Part shown: piece after piece, positions 24,721 to 33,751 of the stretch
How the letters are laid out: each line of letters opens with the position of its first letter
Numbering within the stretch: position 1 is the stretch's first letter
Origin: Neorhizobium sp. SOG26
GTDB taxonomy: Bacteria; Pseudomonadota; Alphaproteobacteria; Rhizobiales; Rhizobiaceae
Length of the DNA: 64,000 nt
Assembly (NCBI RefSeq): GCF_003491345.1
Contig: NZ_CP025513.1
Location: 857,501 to 921,500 of the forward strand
Direction of reading: 5' to 3'
Made by a program: the position numbers and the translations under genes
Notes under the pieces: generated by a model
Database searches by the model: none
What the model saw: only the letters and a program-made list of their open reading frames with translations
What the model was told of the DNA's origin: nothing

Positions 24721-25953
24721 TCAGCTAGCGCGGTCGAGCGTTTCGAGAAGCGAAGACTTGCTTATGGAGCCGACATAGCGCCTGTTCTCATCGATCACGG
24801 GAACGGGCCATGGGCTGGCCGCCACGCGGCCGAGAACGTTCGAGAGAGGTTCGTTGGCCGGGATTGCCTCGACCTCTTTAAGGAACGCGTCGCGATAGGG
24901 ATCAGCCGCCTTGAGGCGCATCTTCTCCACAAGAGACGCCTGGCTGACCATGCCGTGATACGTCTTGTCGCGTCCAAGAATGATCGCGTATTCGCGGTCA
25001 AAGTTCTGCATCCGCTCCAGCGCGGCGGCGGCAGAGACACCTTGCCGCTCGATGATCGTCACCTGTGTCTTGCGGGCCACGTCACCCGCCTTGAAGACGT
25101 GGGAGACGTCGACATTGCGGAAGAAGGAACGGACATAGTCGTTCGCCGGGTTCATGACGATCTCGTCAGGCGTCCCGACCTGGACCACCGCACCGTTCTG
25201 CATGATGCAGATCCGGTCTCCGATGCGCATCGCTTCGTCGAGATCGTGGCTGACGAAGACGATGGTGCGGCTGTGCTCCGCCTGCAGGCGGACCAACTCG
25301 TCCTGCATCTCGGTGCGAATGAGCGGATCGAGTGCCGAGAAGGCCTCGTCCATCAGAAGCACTGTCGGCTCGCTGGCAAGTGCCCGTGCAAGTCCGACGC
25401 GCTGCTTCATGCCGCCAGACAACTGGTCGGGGCGGCTATCGGCGTAACCGTCCAGCCCGACCGCCTTCAGCGCATCGAGCGCCTTCTGGTGCCGTTCCGC
25501 TTCGCCAACGCCGGCTACTTCGAGCCCGAAGGCGGCGTTGTTTAGCACGGTCCGATTGGGCAGCAACGCGAAGGATTGGAAGACCATGCTGATGTCGCGC
25601 CGGCGTAACTCGATGAGCTCGCGCCGTGACATGCTGGTGATGTCCTTGCCGTCGATTTCGATTGTGCCGGATGTCGGCTCGATCAGGCGGTTCAGGAGGC
25701 GAAGCAGGGTCGATTTGCCCGAGCCGGACAGACCCATGATCACGAAGATTTCGCCGGCCCTGATGTCGAAGCTTGCATCGTGGACGCCAACGAAGGCGCC
25801 GGTCTCGGCGTGGATTTCTGATTTTGTCTTCCCGGCGCGCACCATCTTGAGCGCTTCGTCGGTATTCTCGCCGAAGATCTTGTAGACGTTCTTAACACTG
25901 ATTTTGGTCGTAGCCGGTTTGTCCAGCGCGTCTTCCTCAGTTGCAAAAGCCAT
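24721..25953 (-). CDS. ProV-type ABC ATPase with tandem CBS domains
   Basis: A 410-residue ATPase with Walker A GLSGSGKST, signature LSGGMKQRVGLARAL and Walker B VLLMDEAFSALD (about residues 75-220). The C-terminal half (about 290-405) holds two CBS-like segments (TIIERQGVSAAAALERMQ and LSNVLGRVAASPWPVPVIDENRR), which in OpuA/ProV proteins sense ionic strength and gate transport. The N-terminal YKIFGENTDEALKMVRAG is typical of the ProV class. First gene of the importer operon. Confidence 0.9.
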   Translation of the reverse strand: MAFATEEDALDKPATTKISVKNVYKIFGENTDEALKMVRAGKTKSEIHAETGAFVGVHDASFDIRAGEIFVIMGLSGSGKSTLLRLLNRLIEPTSGTIEIDGKDITSMSRRELIELRRRDISMVFQSFALLPNRTVLNNAAFGLEVAGVGEAERHQKALDALKAVGLDGYADSRPDQLSGGMKQRVGLARALASEPTVLLMDEAFSALDPLIRTEMQDELVRLQAEHSRTIVFVSHDLDEAMRIGDRICIMQNGAVVQVGTPDEIVMNPANDYVRSFFRNVDVSHVFKAGDVARKTQVTIIERQGVSAAAALERMQNFDREYAIILGRDKTYHGMVSQASLVEKMRLKAADPYRDAFLKEVEAIPANEPLSNVLGRVAASPWPVPVIDENRRYVGSISKSSLLETLDRAS

Positions 25954-26389
25954 TCATTCTAAGCCCCGCTCAACAGCGCAGGCATTCTCCTTATAGGTCT
26001 TCAGCCCAGCAGGATGCGTATCCTCTGAGCGGAAGAGCAGCAAATTGATTGTCGTAGGACGTATATCCCCCTCAGTACCTATGCAGTATGTCGATGATTG
26101 ACAGGGAGTGTCCATAAAAAAACATATTTTTCGGATCGCGTTGTTCGAAGCGGCGCACTGATCTTTTAGGCGCATCGCCTTTTGAACCACCGGCTTTGGC
26201 GTCCTGTCTTTGCCGTGCGTGTATCTGCTCACAAAATCGTGAGCGGGGTGTCCAAGCCGTGATCGGATGCTGACATAAGCTTTGCGCAGGTGCACATGCT
26301 CCATGATCGTCGCACTGTCGCGCGAAACTGCTTGGGCTTGCGCCTCCAGTGACGAGACGTTTCTGCTTTACCGGTTTGAGAGAGCTACC
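25954..26389. other. Divergent promoter region, no gene seen
   Basis: About 435 bases between the divergent ATPase gene and a small gene. It is locally A/T-rich (a run of seven A at 26116-26122, then CATATTTTTCGG). A reverse-strand reading frame across it has no ribosome site or family features. I see no riboswitch or clear operator. Confidence 0.35.
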
Positions 26390-26608
26390 ATGGAACTGCT
26401 ACAAAGCTGCAGCTCGCTGCTGGAAGATCATGAACCGCTGAAAGCGGCTGTTGAAACGCTTTCGAGCAGTGGCGCGCATGTCGACCAGAACCTGGTATTG
26501 CGGCTTGCAGTCTCCTTGTATCGGTCCGGGCTGAACGATCCGCAGCGTCTGGCGGACGCCGTTGCTTTCCTGTCCACGAGCAAGCTCTTCACGACAGGAT
26601 TGTTCTAA
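26390..26608 (+). CDS. Small hypothetical protein (72 aa)
   Basis: Not recognised. It begins MELLQSCSSLLEDHEPLKAAVETLSSSGAH, and the second half (NLVLRLAVSLYRSGLNDPQRLADAVAFL) looks like a compact helical repeat. GAGAG lies just upstream of the ATG at 26390; a longer in-frame start at 26282 is unlikely. It has no signal peptide. The codon pattern fits the genome. Confidence 0.5.
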   Translation: MELLQSCSSLLEDHEPLKAAVETLSSSGAHVDQNLVLRLAVSLYRSGLNDPQRLADAVAFLSTSKLFTTGLF

Positions 26609-26692
26609 CCGAGCCTGCAGGCCGATTAACAACTGCGGTCAGGAGGAGTACACTAAATATAGGGGGCGGCTTGTTCAGAAGGAGAACATGCG

Positions 26693-26989
26693 ATGCCTGC
26701 TGTATCCGAAGTCGGTTTCCAGGAAGTTTCTCGGGAAGATGGGTTCCACCGGCTGTTCGAGCATGACGTTCACAGCTCGCCCACGGCGAAGATGGAGACG
26801 CTCCGCGGCCTCATCTCACAACAGGGCTATACGCCGGAAGGCATGAACTGGCGCCTGCTTTTGCTTGAGTGGCAGTACGATCTCGACATCCTGTTCGGCA
26901 ATGTCCGGAACTGGATGAGCTATGTTGACCGGCAGTTTGATCCCGAGGCGACGAAGGCCGAGCAACCCGGTGAAGGCCAGGCGCGTTGA
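26693..26989 (+). CDS. Small hypothetical protein (98 aa)
   Basis: Not recognised. AAGGAG is eight bases upstream of this ATG, which decides the frame against a competing ATG at 26688. The middle, GYTPEGMNWRLLLLEWQYDLDILFGNVRNWMSYVDRQFDP, is rich in Trp and Tyr and likely forms two amphipathic helices; the tail is charged. It is cytosolic by appearance and convergent with the RcnB-like gene. Confidence 0.6.
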   Translation: MPAVSEVGFQEVSREDGFHRLFEHDVHSSPTAKMETLRGLISQQGYTPEGMNWRLLLLEWQYDLDILFGNVRNWMSYVDRQFDPEATKAEQPGEGQAR

Positions 26990-27039
26990 CGGTTCAGGGT
27001 GTAGGAGAGGCCCCGAGGTGAGGCCTCCCGATTTCTGGC

Positions 27040-27369
27040 TCAGCGGCCTGCCGCGAGGCCGAGGATCAGGCCAGTCGCCATGCTGACGAGTAGGTAGTCG
27101 TTGTCGACCTTGATCCACTGCTGGCCCTTGCCCGGTGCGCGCAGGCCGTAGCGGCGATAGTCGCGCACGTGCTGGCGGCGCTTCCAGTCGGAAACCTTGT
27201 GGCCACGCGCCCACTTGTGCTTCGGCGGCGGACGATGGGCCTGGGGCTTGTGCGACTGATGGAACGACGGCTTGCGGTCCGGATGGTGCGACTGCGCCTG
27301 GGCGGAAAGCGGAGCCGCAGCGCATGTCATTGCCAGGGCGACTGCAAAAGCGCGGGTGAATAGCTTCAT
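27040..27369 (-). CDS. RcnB-family exported protein
   Basis: A 109-residue protein with a Sec leader (LFTRAFAVALAMTCAAAPLSAQA). A His/Lys/Pro-rich stretch follows (HHPDRKPSFHQSHKPQAHR), then the RcnB core WKRRQHVRDYRRYGLRAPGKGQQWIKVDNDYLLV, then a hydrophobic tail ATGLILGLAAG. RcnB is a periplasmic protein linked to Ni/Co homeostasis in E. coli; alphaproteobacterial members are numerous and mostly unstudied. AGGAC precedes the ATG. The many His residues could bind metal. Confidence 0.8.
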   Translation of the reverse strand: MKLFTRAFAVALAMTCAAAPLSAQAQSHHPDRKPSFHQSHKPQAHRPPPKHKWARGHKVSDWKRRQHVRDYRRYGLRAPGKGQQWIKVDNDYLLVSMATGLILGLAAGR

Positions 27370-27475
27370 AATGAAGTCCTCATGTTTTCGACGAGAACAG
27401 CCTTAGGAGCCGAGTGGTTAATCAAAGATGAATCTCAGGATTAAGCTTTGGTAAGGCAGATGCTGGCCCGTGCCT

Positions 27476-28372
27476 TCAACTTGCCTGGGTTGCCCGGGCA
27501 TAGGCACCAGGCGGGGTTCCGACGTGCCGCGTAAAGGCTGCTTTGAAGGCGCTGGCGGAGCCGTATCCGACGCGGCGAGCGATCTCTGTGGTTGCCAGAT
27601 CCCGGCGCAGGAACTCCTTGGCGAGCGCCATCCGCCATGCTGTTGCATATTCCATTGGGGAAACACCCAGCTCGCGGCGGAAGCGCTCGAAGAAGCTCGA
27701 CCGGGATAGGCCGGCGCTGCGCGCCAGCGCCTCGACATTTACAGTTCGAGCCGGGTCCTCGTGGATGCCGCGTAGAGCGGGTGCCAGATGCCGGTCGCTC
27801 ATGCCGCGCAACAGGCCAGGCGGCACCTCGCTGCCAGCGGTGCGAACCGCCTCGATGAGCAGCACCTCCAACAGACGGTGCAACACCATGTCCCGGGCAA
27901 CGCGGCTGCTTCTCGTTTCGTCGTGGATCATGCCGACCAGCAATGCAAGCCGATCCTCGCCGCGGATGTGGATCACCTCCGGCAGCAGGGACACCAGCAG
28001 CGCCTTGTCATCGGTCGCAAAGGCGCAGTGACCTACCATCATCTTCACGTCAGCAGGCAGTCGCGGATCACCAAGCCGGAAGACACCTGGCGCGGTTTCC
28101 AACCGCTCTGCGAGCGCGCCGCGCGGAAGCGGGTCGATGCTTTCCATCGTGAAGGAGCAGACTTCTGGGATGAGCACGAAATCGCCCCCACTGAGGATGA
28201 CGGGCTCGCGGCCCGTGATCGTCAACCGACAGCAGCCTTCTACCATGGCGCAATAGAAAGAACTGTCGAGGTCCTTGCGCTCCACCATCCAGCGTCCGCC
28301 GCCGGTGACGAGCTTCGAGATCGAGAGGCTTGGCTTCAGAAGCGATACGACTTCGGCGATCGGATCTGCCAT
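27476..28372 (-). CDS. AraC-family regulator (cupin_6 type), divergent to an SDR
   Basis: A 298-residue regulator. The N-terminal cupin-like sensor (about 1-190) carries VEGCCRLTITGREPVILSGG. The C-terminal AraC domain has two HTHs: VEALARSAGLSRSSFFERF and ATTEIARRVGYGSASAFKAAF, ending with HVGTPPGAYARA. The start at 28372 is chosen because upstream codons run into the divergent gene. It faces the SDR gene across 96 bp that contain four GGACT-type half-sites, so it likely regulates that gene and itself. Confidence 0.87.
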   Translation of the reverse strand: MADPIAEVVSLLKPSLSISKLVTGGGRWMVERKDLDSSFYCAMVEGCCRLTITGREPVILSGGDFVLIPEVCSFTMESIDPLPRGALAERLETAPGVFRLGDPRLPADVKMMVGHCAFATDDKALLVSLLPEVIHIRGEDRLALLVGMIHDETRSSRVARDMVLHRLLEVLLIEAVRTAGSEVPPGLLRGMSDRHLAPALRGIHEDPARTVNVEALARSAGLSRSSFFERFRRELGVSPMEYATAWRMALAKEFLRRDLATTEIARRVGYGSASAFKAAFTRHVGTPPGAYARATQAS

Positions 28373-28376
28373 TGTT

Positions 28377-28434
28377 GGACTTTCGCTAAAGCATGCTGGA
28401 CTTCCAGATATATAAAGTCCGCCGCTGAGAGTCC
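28377..28434. promoter_or_regulatory. Array of four GGACTT-type half-sites (AraC/SDR divergent promoter)
   Basis: GGACTT occurs at 28377-28382 and 28398-28403 as a direct repeat spaced 21 bp, about two helical turns. The complements AAGTCC (28415-28420) and GAGTCC (28429-28434) face the other way. This arrangement suits binding by a dimeric AraC-family protein. TATATAAA lies in the middle (28409-28416). Confidence 0.45.
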
Positions 28435-28468
28435 ATTTCTCCAGTGTCACACCACCAGGAGAAACAGA

Positions 28469-29227
28469 ATGCCAAGAATTCTTATTACCGGCTGCTCGTC
28501 CGGCTTCGGCCTTGCCACCGCCCGCACCTTCCTTGCAGAAGGCTGGGAGGTCATCGCGACCATGCGCAAACCGCGACCCGGCGTGCTTCCGGACCATGAG
28601 CAGTTGAGCGTCATCGCTCTGGACGTTTCGGAGGCAGACAGCATTGCTGCTGCAGTGGAAAGCGTTGGCACCATCGATGCCCTCGTGAACAATGCCGGCG
28701 TCGGCATGCTGAACGTGTTAGAGGGTTCCGGGATGGATCAGGTCCGGGAGCTTTTCGATACGAACGTCCTCGGTCCTATTGCCATGGCGAAGGCTTTCCT
28801 TCCAGGCATGCGCAAGCAGGGTTCGGGCGTGATCGTCAATGTCAGCTCAGTCGTCACGGTGAAGCCGCTGCCGGCCCTGTCAGTCTACAGCGCCAGCAAG
28901 GCGGCCCTCAATGCCTTCACCGAAAGCCTCGCGCTGGAGGCCGCTCAGTTTGGCGTAAGGACGCGGCTCGTGCTGCCGGGTGCCGCACCCACCACGGACT
29001 TCGGCAAGAACGCCGTAGCTCGCATGGGGATGGAGGTTCCGGAAATCTACCAGCCGTTCGTACAGGAGCAGTTGCAGAAGCTGCAGTCATCGACCGAAGT
29101 GACGACAGCAGAAGATGTCGCGCGTGCTGTCTGGACGGCCGTGACGGAGCCGGACGCACCGATGCGGATTCCTGCGGGAGCAGATGCCGTCACCTCGTTT
29201 CGCGCAGCCGGCTTGAAAGCAGCGTGA
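28469..29227 (+). CDS. Short-chain dehydrogenase/reductase
   Basis: A 252-residue classical SDR. The cofactor motif TGCSSGFG (7-14), the NNAG block (LVNNAGVG) and the catalytic Ser-Tyr-Lys set (VSSVV, then YSASK at about 148-152) are all present, so it should be active with NAD(P). It has the DALVNNAG start and an extended C-terminal loop (APTTDFGKNAVARMG). The ATG follows CAGGAGA. It lies divergent from an AraC regulator. The substrate is unknown. Confidence 0.87.
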   Translation: MPRILITGCSSGFGLATARTFLAEGWEVIATMRKPRPGVLPDHEQLSVIALDVSEADSIAAAVESVGTIDALVNNAGVGMLNVLEGSGMDQVRELFDTNVLGPIAMAKAFLPGMRKQGSGVIVNVSSVVTVKPLPALSVYSASKAALNAFTESLALEAAQFGVRTRLVLPGAAPTTDFGKNAVARMGMEVPEIYQPFVQEQLQKLQSSTEVTTAEDVARAVWTAVTEPDAPMRIPAGADAVTSFRAAGLKAA

Positions 29228-29374
29228 GGACCTAAAGCCTCCATTCCCGTACTGCGAGATCAGCGAGTGGAGTTGCTCGCTGACTTGCGGGCGTTGGATT
29301 ATTCGGCGTTGCGGGTTTGAGTGTTCGACCTTGCTCGGGTTGTGGTTCGAATGGTCGACGCATAGATTCGGGCG

Positions 29375-30355
29375 ATGCTTGACCGTTCCTCCCAGCCCGT
29401 GACCCAAGCGCCTTCTGATCCCTTGAGCGAAGTCCTCCAGGATTTTCGTCTGAGCGGCATCACCTATGGTCGCTGCGAACTGCGCCATCCCTGGAGCATA
29501 ACCTTTTCCCAACAACCGCTGCTTCGTTTTCACTTCGTGAGTGAGGGGCCCTGCTGGATCCATACCGAAATGCACGGATGGCAGGAACTGCAGAACGGCG
29601 ATCTGGTCCTGTTGCCGCAGGGCGTTGAACACCGTCTCGCGAGCCAGCCGGATGTTGCCGCAGATACGTTTGACCGCTGCCACGTGAAAAGGTTCGGCGG
29701 TAATGTCTGCGAAGTGGTGCAGGAAGGCACGGGTGCAACAAGCACTCTCTTTTGCGGCTCGATGGCCTTGGGCGCGCATGCGCTCAACCCGTTGCTTGCG
29801 CTGATGCCGCCGATCATCAAGGGCTGCGACGTTGCGGGCAATGACCCCATTATCGGCCCACTGATTGCCGCGATGACCGCAGAATCCTGCGAGCGGCAGA
29901 TGGGCAGCGCTACGATCCTGTCGCGCATGGCAGATGTGCTCGTTGCGCGGCTTATCCGCTGCTGGGTCAACTGCAGCGGCGCTTCGACCAGCGGCTGGCT
30001 TGCTGCCATCCGTGATCCGCATGTCGGCCGGGCACTTGCCGCCATTCATCGTGATCCCGGCCGGGACTGGACGCTGGAGGCACTTGCGGCGGTCGCCGGT
30101 CAATCGCGCTCCGTTTTCGCGGAGCGTTTCAGTGCGATTCTGGGAGAGGGCGCGGCCCGTTATCTCACGCGCCTGCGCATGCAGCTTGCCCGCGATCTCC
30201 TGCGCAAGAACATGTCTGTTGCCGAGGTCGCTTCGCATATGGGCTATGAGTCCGAAGCCTCTTTCGCGCGCGCCTTCAAGCGCATCACCAGCGTCTCTCC
30301 CGGCGTTGTGCGTCGCACCAAATCCGGACGAATGGACATGCATATCGGACTTTAA
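29375..30355 (+). CDS. AraC-family regulator (cupin_6 type) upstream of an MFS gene
   Basis: A 326-residue regulator with an N-terminal cupin_6 sensor (RFHFVSEGPCWIHTEMHGWQ, then LQNGDLVLLPQGVEH) and a C-terminal AraC domain with helices LEALAAVAGQSRSVFAERF and SVAEVASHMGYESEASFARAF and the closing motif TSVSPGVVRR. It is followed after 59 bp by the MFS gene on the same strand, the usual layout for a drug or sugar efflux pump and its activator. The inducer is unknown. Confidence 0.87.
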   Translation: MLDRSSQPVTQAPSDPLSEVLQDFRLSGITYGRCELRHPWSITFSQQPLLRFHFVSEGPCWIHTEMHGWQELQNGDLVLLPQGVEHRLASQPDVAADTFDRCHVKRFGGNVCEVVQEGTGATSTLFCGSMALGAHALNPLLALMPPIIKGCDVAGNDPIIGPLIAAMTAESCERQMGSATILSRMADVLVARLIRCWVNCSGASTSGWLAAIRDPHVGRALAAIHRDPGRDWTLEALAAVAGQSRSVFAERFSAILGEGAARYLTRLRMQLARDLLRKNMSVAEVASHMGYESEASFARAFKRITSVSPGVVRRTKSGRMDMHIGL

Positions 30356-30414
30356 GCTACATATCATCCTGCCTGACTTCGTTATTAAAGGCCACCAATC
30401 TTGGAGGTACTTCA

Positions 30415-31623
30415 ATGACGGACACAACATCTCAGCTAGACAGCGCCACCATTGATCTCGACGATGCGGTTCCGACGAGTTGGAGCCCGACGACCTGGTT
30501 TGCTGTTATTTCCATGGCAGCCACGAGTTTTGCTCTCGTCTCTGCCGAATTCCTGCCGGCCGGACTGTTGACGCCGATGGCGCGTGATCTTGGTGTCAGT
30601 GAAGGCACGGCGGGCCAGGTGGTTACCGCCACGGCATCTGTTGGTGCAGTGACCGCCCTGTTGAGCAATGTGCTCATCGGCAAGTTGAACCGGAAGACCG
30701 TTCTGGTCGGGCTAAGTGCACTGGCGATCATTTCCAACCTTCTCGCCGCGTTCGCGACAGACTTCTGGCTGTTGTTGCTCGGCCGCGCTGGGCTTGGCAT
30801 TGCTCTTAGCGGCTTTTGGGCTCTCTCGGTGGCGGTAGTCGCGCGTCTCGTAGGCACGAACGCGACAGGTCGGGGGATGGCGATTGTGACGCTCGGCGTC
30901 TCGCTTGCCACCATTGCCGCACCTTCCATGGGGGCCTTGATCAGCGACTGGATCGGCTGGCGTGCGGCCACGGCACTGACGGCGGGCTTGGCGGCGATCG
31001 CCATGCTTTTGCAGATCCTGAGCCTGCCGAGCCTGCCCGCAAATACCAGCAACAGCCTGTCGGACGTGTTCCGGCTGACAAAGCGCCGCACCGTCCAGCT
31101 CGGCATGCTCGCCATCCTGATGCTGATGACGGGGCACTTCGCCGGCTCCGTTTACGTGCGGCCCTTCCTTGAGCAGGTAACGCTGCTGGACACCGGTCCG
31201 ATCGCGCTCGCCCTGCTTGGCTTCGGCGTCGCCTCCGTGTTCGGCAACTTCGTCGGCGGCCGTCTGGCAGACGCAAATGTTCGTATCGCGCTCGCGGTCA
31301 CCGGCGGACTGATGGCCTTCTCGGCTGTCTCGCTTGTCTTGTGGGGCGTCAACAGCAGCGTCGCGTTCACGCTTGTCACATCCTGGGGTCTCGCCTTCGG
31401 CATGGCGCCGGTCGTTCTGCCGACCAACCTCTCTCGTGGCGCGAGTGACGCATTGGAAGCGGCCGGAAGCCTGATGGTGGTTTCCTTCCAGGTAGCCATC
31501 AGCATCGGTGCGCTGTTCGGTGGCTTCGCGGTCGACCACTTCGGCGCGTCTGCACCGCTGACGCTGACCTCGATCCTTGCTGCGGCAACGCTGGCGCTGG
31601 CACTGCTTCAGCCTCGCACCTGA
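30415..31623 (+). CDS. MFS efflux transporter (DHA1/AraJ-like)
   Basis: A 402-residue transporter with about 12 hydrophobic helices. It has the family's EFLPAGLLTPMARDLGVSEG loop in the first helix pair and the motif A-like LSNVLIGKLNRKTVLVGLSA after the second. The late SLMVVSFQVAISIGALFGG resembles arabinose/drug efflux proteins. The first 25 residues are a cytosolic acidic tail. GGAGGTA precedes the ATG. Probably controlled by the adjacent AraC regulator. The exported compound is unknown. Confidence 0.87.
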   Translation: MTDTTSQLDSATIDLDDAVPTSWSPTTWFAVISMAATSFALVSAEFLPAGLLTPMARDLGVSEGTAGQVVTATASVGAVTALLSNVLIGKLNRKTVLVGLSALAIISNLLAAFATDFWLLLLGRAGLGIALSGFWALSVAVVARLVGTNATGRGMAIVTLGVSLATIAAPSMGALISDWIGWRAATALTAGLAAIAMLLQILSLPSLPANTSNSLSDVFRLTKRRTVQLGMLAILMLMTGHFAGSVYVRPFLEQVTLLDTGPIALALLGFGVASVFGNFVGGRLADANVRIALAVTGGLMAFSAVSLVLWGVNSSVAFTLVTSWGLAFGMAPVVLPTNLSRGASDALEAAGSLMVVSFQVAISIGALFGGFAVDHFGASAPLTLTSILAAATLALALLQPRT

Positions 31624-31908
31624 GGGCGCAGAACTCCGGCCAGGTTGACGGGAAACCGCACTTGGCCGGAGCCTTTAGTAGTACGGAATCATCACTCTCA
31701 TACGGCTGAAGCGTGCAGGATCTACAATCCTCGCGCTACGCGAGTGATCATGAAGGCTCGGAACGAATGGCTCGCCAAGTCTTGAACCGTGAGCAAGATA
31801 TGTTCGTCAGGCCCGGTTAGTTAGAATTCTTATGTCTACCGAATGAGTAGAGTTAGCTTACGGTTTTAGAGACGGAAAACAGGTCCTCTCTAGCTCTGGA
31901 GCTAACAC
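31624..31908. other. Intergenic region ahead of the SsuACB-type operon
   Basis: About 285 bases without a credible gene. The last 100 bases are A/T-rich (TTAGTTAGAATTCTTATG, then GAGTAGAGTTAGCTTACGG) and probably hold the operon promoter. I see no clear operator. Confidence 0.35.
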
Positions 31909-32886
31909 ATGAAGCGTCGAGACTTTCTGCTAACATCCGCAGCAGCGGGAGCAGCAGCGCTGGTAACACCATCGATTGGTCGAGCCGCAACCAAGCCAGG
32001 CAAGCTGGTCGTCGCGGATCAATCGGAGTTCGTCCGCAACCTTCTCAAGGCAAGCGGCGAAGGTGAAGCGCTCGATTTCGAGCTTGAACTTCCCAACTTT
32101 GCAGGCGGACCTGCGATTCTTGAAGCTATCCGCGCCGGGGCGCTTGATATCGCCTATGTCGGTGACACGCCGCCGATCCAGGCGCGTGCCGCGGGAACGC
32201 TCCTACCCATCATCGCCACCTTCACCCGCGAAGTTGCGCAGTATCGCCTCACCAGCCGACCGGACCTTGTCATCAACAAGCTCGCCGAGCTCAAGGGCAA
32301 GAAGCTGAGCTACGTGGAAGGCTCCGGCCGCCAGGTATTTCTCATTGAAGCGCTGAACAAGGCGGGCCTGACCCTCGATGACGTTGAGCTCATCAATCTG
32401 CGCGTCGCCGATCTGCCGGATGCGGTTCGGTCCGGTGCAGTCGATGTTGCGGTGCTGAGCGAACCGTTCGTCACCCGGCTTACCAAACAGGTCGGCGCGA
32501 GTGCGGTACGCGATCCGGAGGAACGCAAGATCCTCCCCAGCACCTCCTACATCTACGCACGTCCCGACGTTCTTGCGGACCCACAGAAGGTGGAAGCGAT
32601 CAACCAGTTCCTGCCCGCCTTCGTGAAGGCTGGAATCTGGAGCAACAAGCACGAACAGGAGTGGGCGAAGTTCTACTTCACGGACTTCCAGCGTGTGTCG
32701 GCCGAAGACACGGCCGCGATCTTGGAGGGGCAGTCGCCGCTCGTCTTCCAGACTTCGGACGAAGCCATTCCCCACCATCAGAAGCTGATCGATATCCTTT
32801 ATCAGGCGAAGTCCATCAAAGAGCGCTTCGACGCCAAGCAGTCCTTCGTCGGCACCTTCGACACGCTGATCGCACAGTCGCGGTAG
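31909..32886 (+). CDS. SsuA-type ABC substrate-binding protein
   Basis: A 325-residue periplasmic protein with a twin-arginine-like leader (MKRRDFLLTSAAAGAAAL, then IGRA). Domain features are GPAILEAIRAGALDIAYVGDTPPIQA (the SsuA/TauA ligand-loop region) and KLSYVEGSGRQVFLIEALNKAG. First gene of an importer operon with permease, ATPase and a flavin monooxygenase, so the ligand is likely a sulfonate, sulfate ester or another organosulfur compound that the monooxygenase attacks. The exact ligand is unknown. Confidence 0.86.
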   Translation: MKRRDFLLTSAAAGAAALVTPSIGRAATKPGKLVVADQSEFVRNLLKASGEGEALDFELELPNFAGGPAILEAIRAGALDIAYVGDTPPIQARAAGTLLPIIATFTREVAQYRLTSRPDLVINKLAELKGKKLSYVEGSGRQVFLIEALNKAGLTLDDVELINLRVADLPDAVRSGAVDVAVLSEPFVTRLTKQVGASAVRDPEERKILPSTSYIYARPDVLADPQKVEAINQFLPAFVKAGIWSNKHEQEWAKFYFTDFQRVSAEDTAAILEGQSPLVFQTSDEAIPHHQKLIDILYQAKSIKERFDAKQSFVGTFDTLIAQSR

Positions 32887-32899
32887 GAAGGGGAGCCCC

Positions 32900-33751
32900 A
32901 TGGTAGATATCTCCACGAGCGGCCTGATCAGGCAACCTGCACGCGTCGAACGGCGTACCACCACCGGTCGGCAGGCGACGCGGCTGACCCCGGAAAAGCT
33001 GCCCGCGGGCGTGCGCCTCCTGGGGCCCGCTATTGTCCTGGTCATCTGGGAAGCGGCATCGCGTCTCGGCTTCCTCTCGCCCGGCACGCTGGCGGCGCCT
33101 TCCACGGCACTCTGGACCGGCTACGAGATGTTGATGGACGGCAGCCTGCTGCCGCATCTGACCGCCTCGGCTGGCCGGGCCTATTCAGGGCTTCTCCTTG
33201 GGGTCGTCGCTGGCGTTGTCCTGGCGCTTCTGTCCGGTCTCACACGTACAGGTGAGGCACTGATCGACGGGCTCGTCCAGATCAAGCGGGCTGTTCCGAC
33301 GCTCGCCCTGATACCGCTCGTCATCATCTGGCTCGGCATCGGCGAGGCGATGAAGATCTTCCTGATCTTCACGGCGGTGCTGATCCCCGTCTACATCAAC
33401 ACGCATGCTGCACTGCGTGGCATCGACATCGGCCATGTGGAGCTTGCCCGGACGCTGGGCCTCTCCCGCGCCGAATTCATTCGCCACGTCGCTCTTCCGG
33501 GAGCCTTGCCGGGCTTCTTCGTGTCGCTGCGCCTGGCGGTCGCATTGTGCTGGACGGCGCTCGTCGTGCTTGAGCTCATCAATACCCAGACTGGGATTGG
33601 CTACCTGATGAACCGAGCCCGAGACTGGGGCCAGACCGAGATCATCGTCGTCGGCATCATCATCTATGCCGTGCTCGGGCTGGTCTCGGATGCGCTGGTG
33701 AGGCTCCTTGAGCAGCGTGCACTGTCCTACCGGAGGGCGCTCGGCTCATGA
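32900..33751 (+). CDS. SsuC-type ABC permease
   Basis: A 283-residue inner-membrane permease with about six helices. The BPD_transp_1 coupling loop is HVELARTLGLSRAEFIRHVALPGA (about 177-200), preceded by the LIPLVIIWLGIGEAMKIFLIF segment characteristic of the sulfonate/nitrate/taurine class. The first 45 residues are polar. It overlaps the ATPase gene by four bases (ATGA). Confidence 0.88.
   Translation: MVDISTSGLIRQPARVERRTTTGRQATRLTPEKLPAGVRLLGPAIVLVIWEAASRLGFLSPGTLAAPSTALWTGYEMLMDGSLLPHLTASAGRAYSGLLLGVVAGVVLALLSGLTRTGEALIDGLVQIKRAVPTLALIPLVIIWLGIGEAMKIFLIFTAVLIPVYINTHAALRGIDIGHVELARTLGLSRAEFIRHVALPGALPGFFVSLRLAVALCWTALVVLELINTQTGIGYLMNRARDWGQTEIIVVGIIIYAVLGLVSDALVRLLEQRALSYRRALGS

Noticed and set aside
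25954..26304. Reverse-strand reading frame in the ProV upstream region
   Set aside because: No ribosome site, no recognisable fold, unusual composition (several Cys, Thr, His), and it fills what should be a promoter.
29087..30430. 447-codon reverse reading frame across an AraC gene
   Set aside because: The forward AraC protein has two clear HTH helices and a cupin domain; the reverse frame has none.
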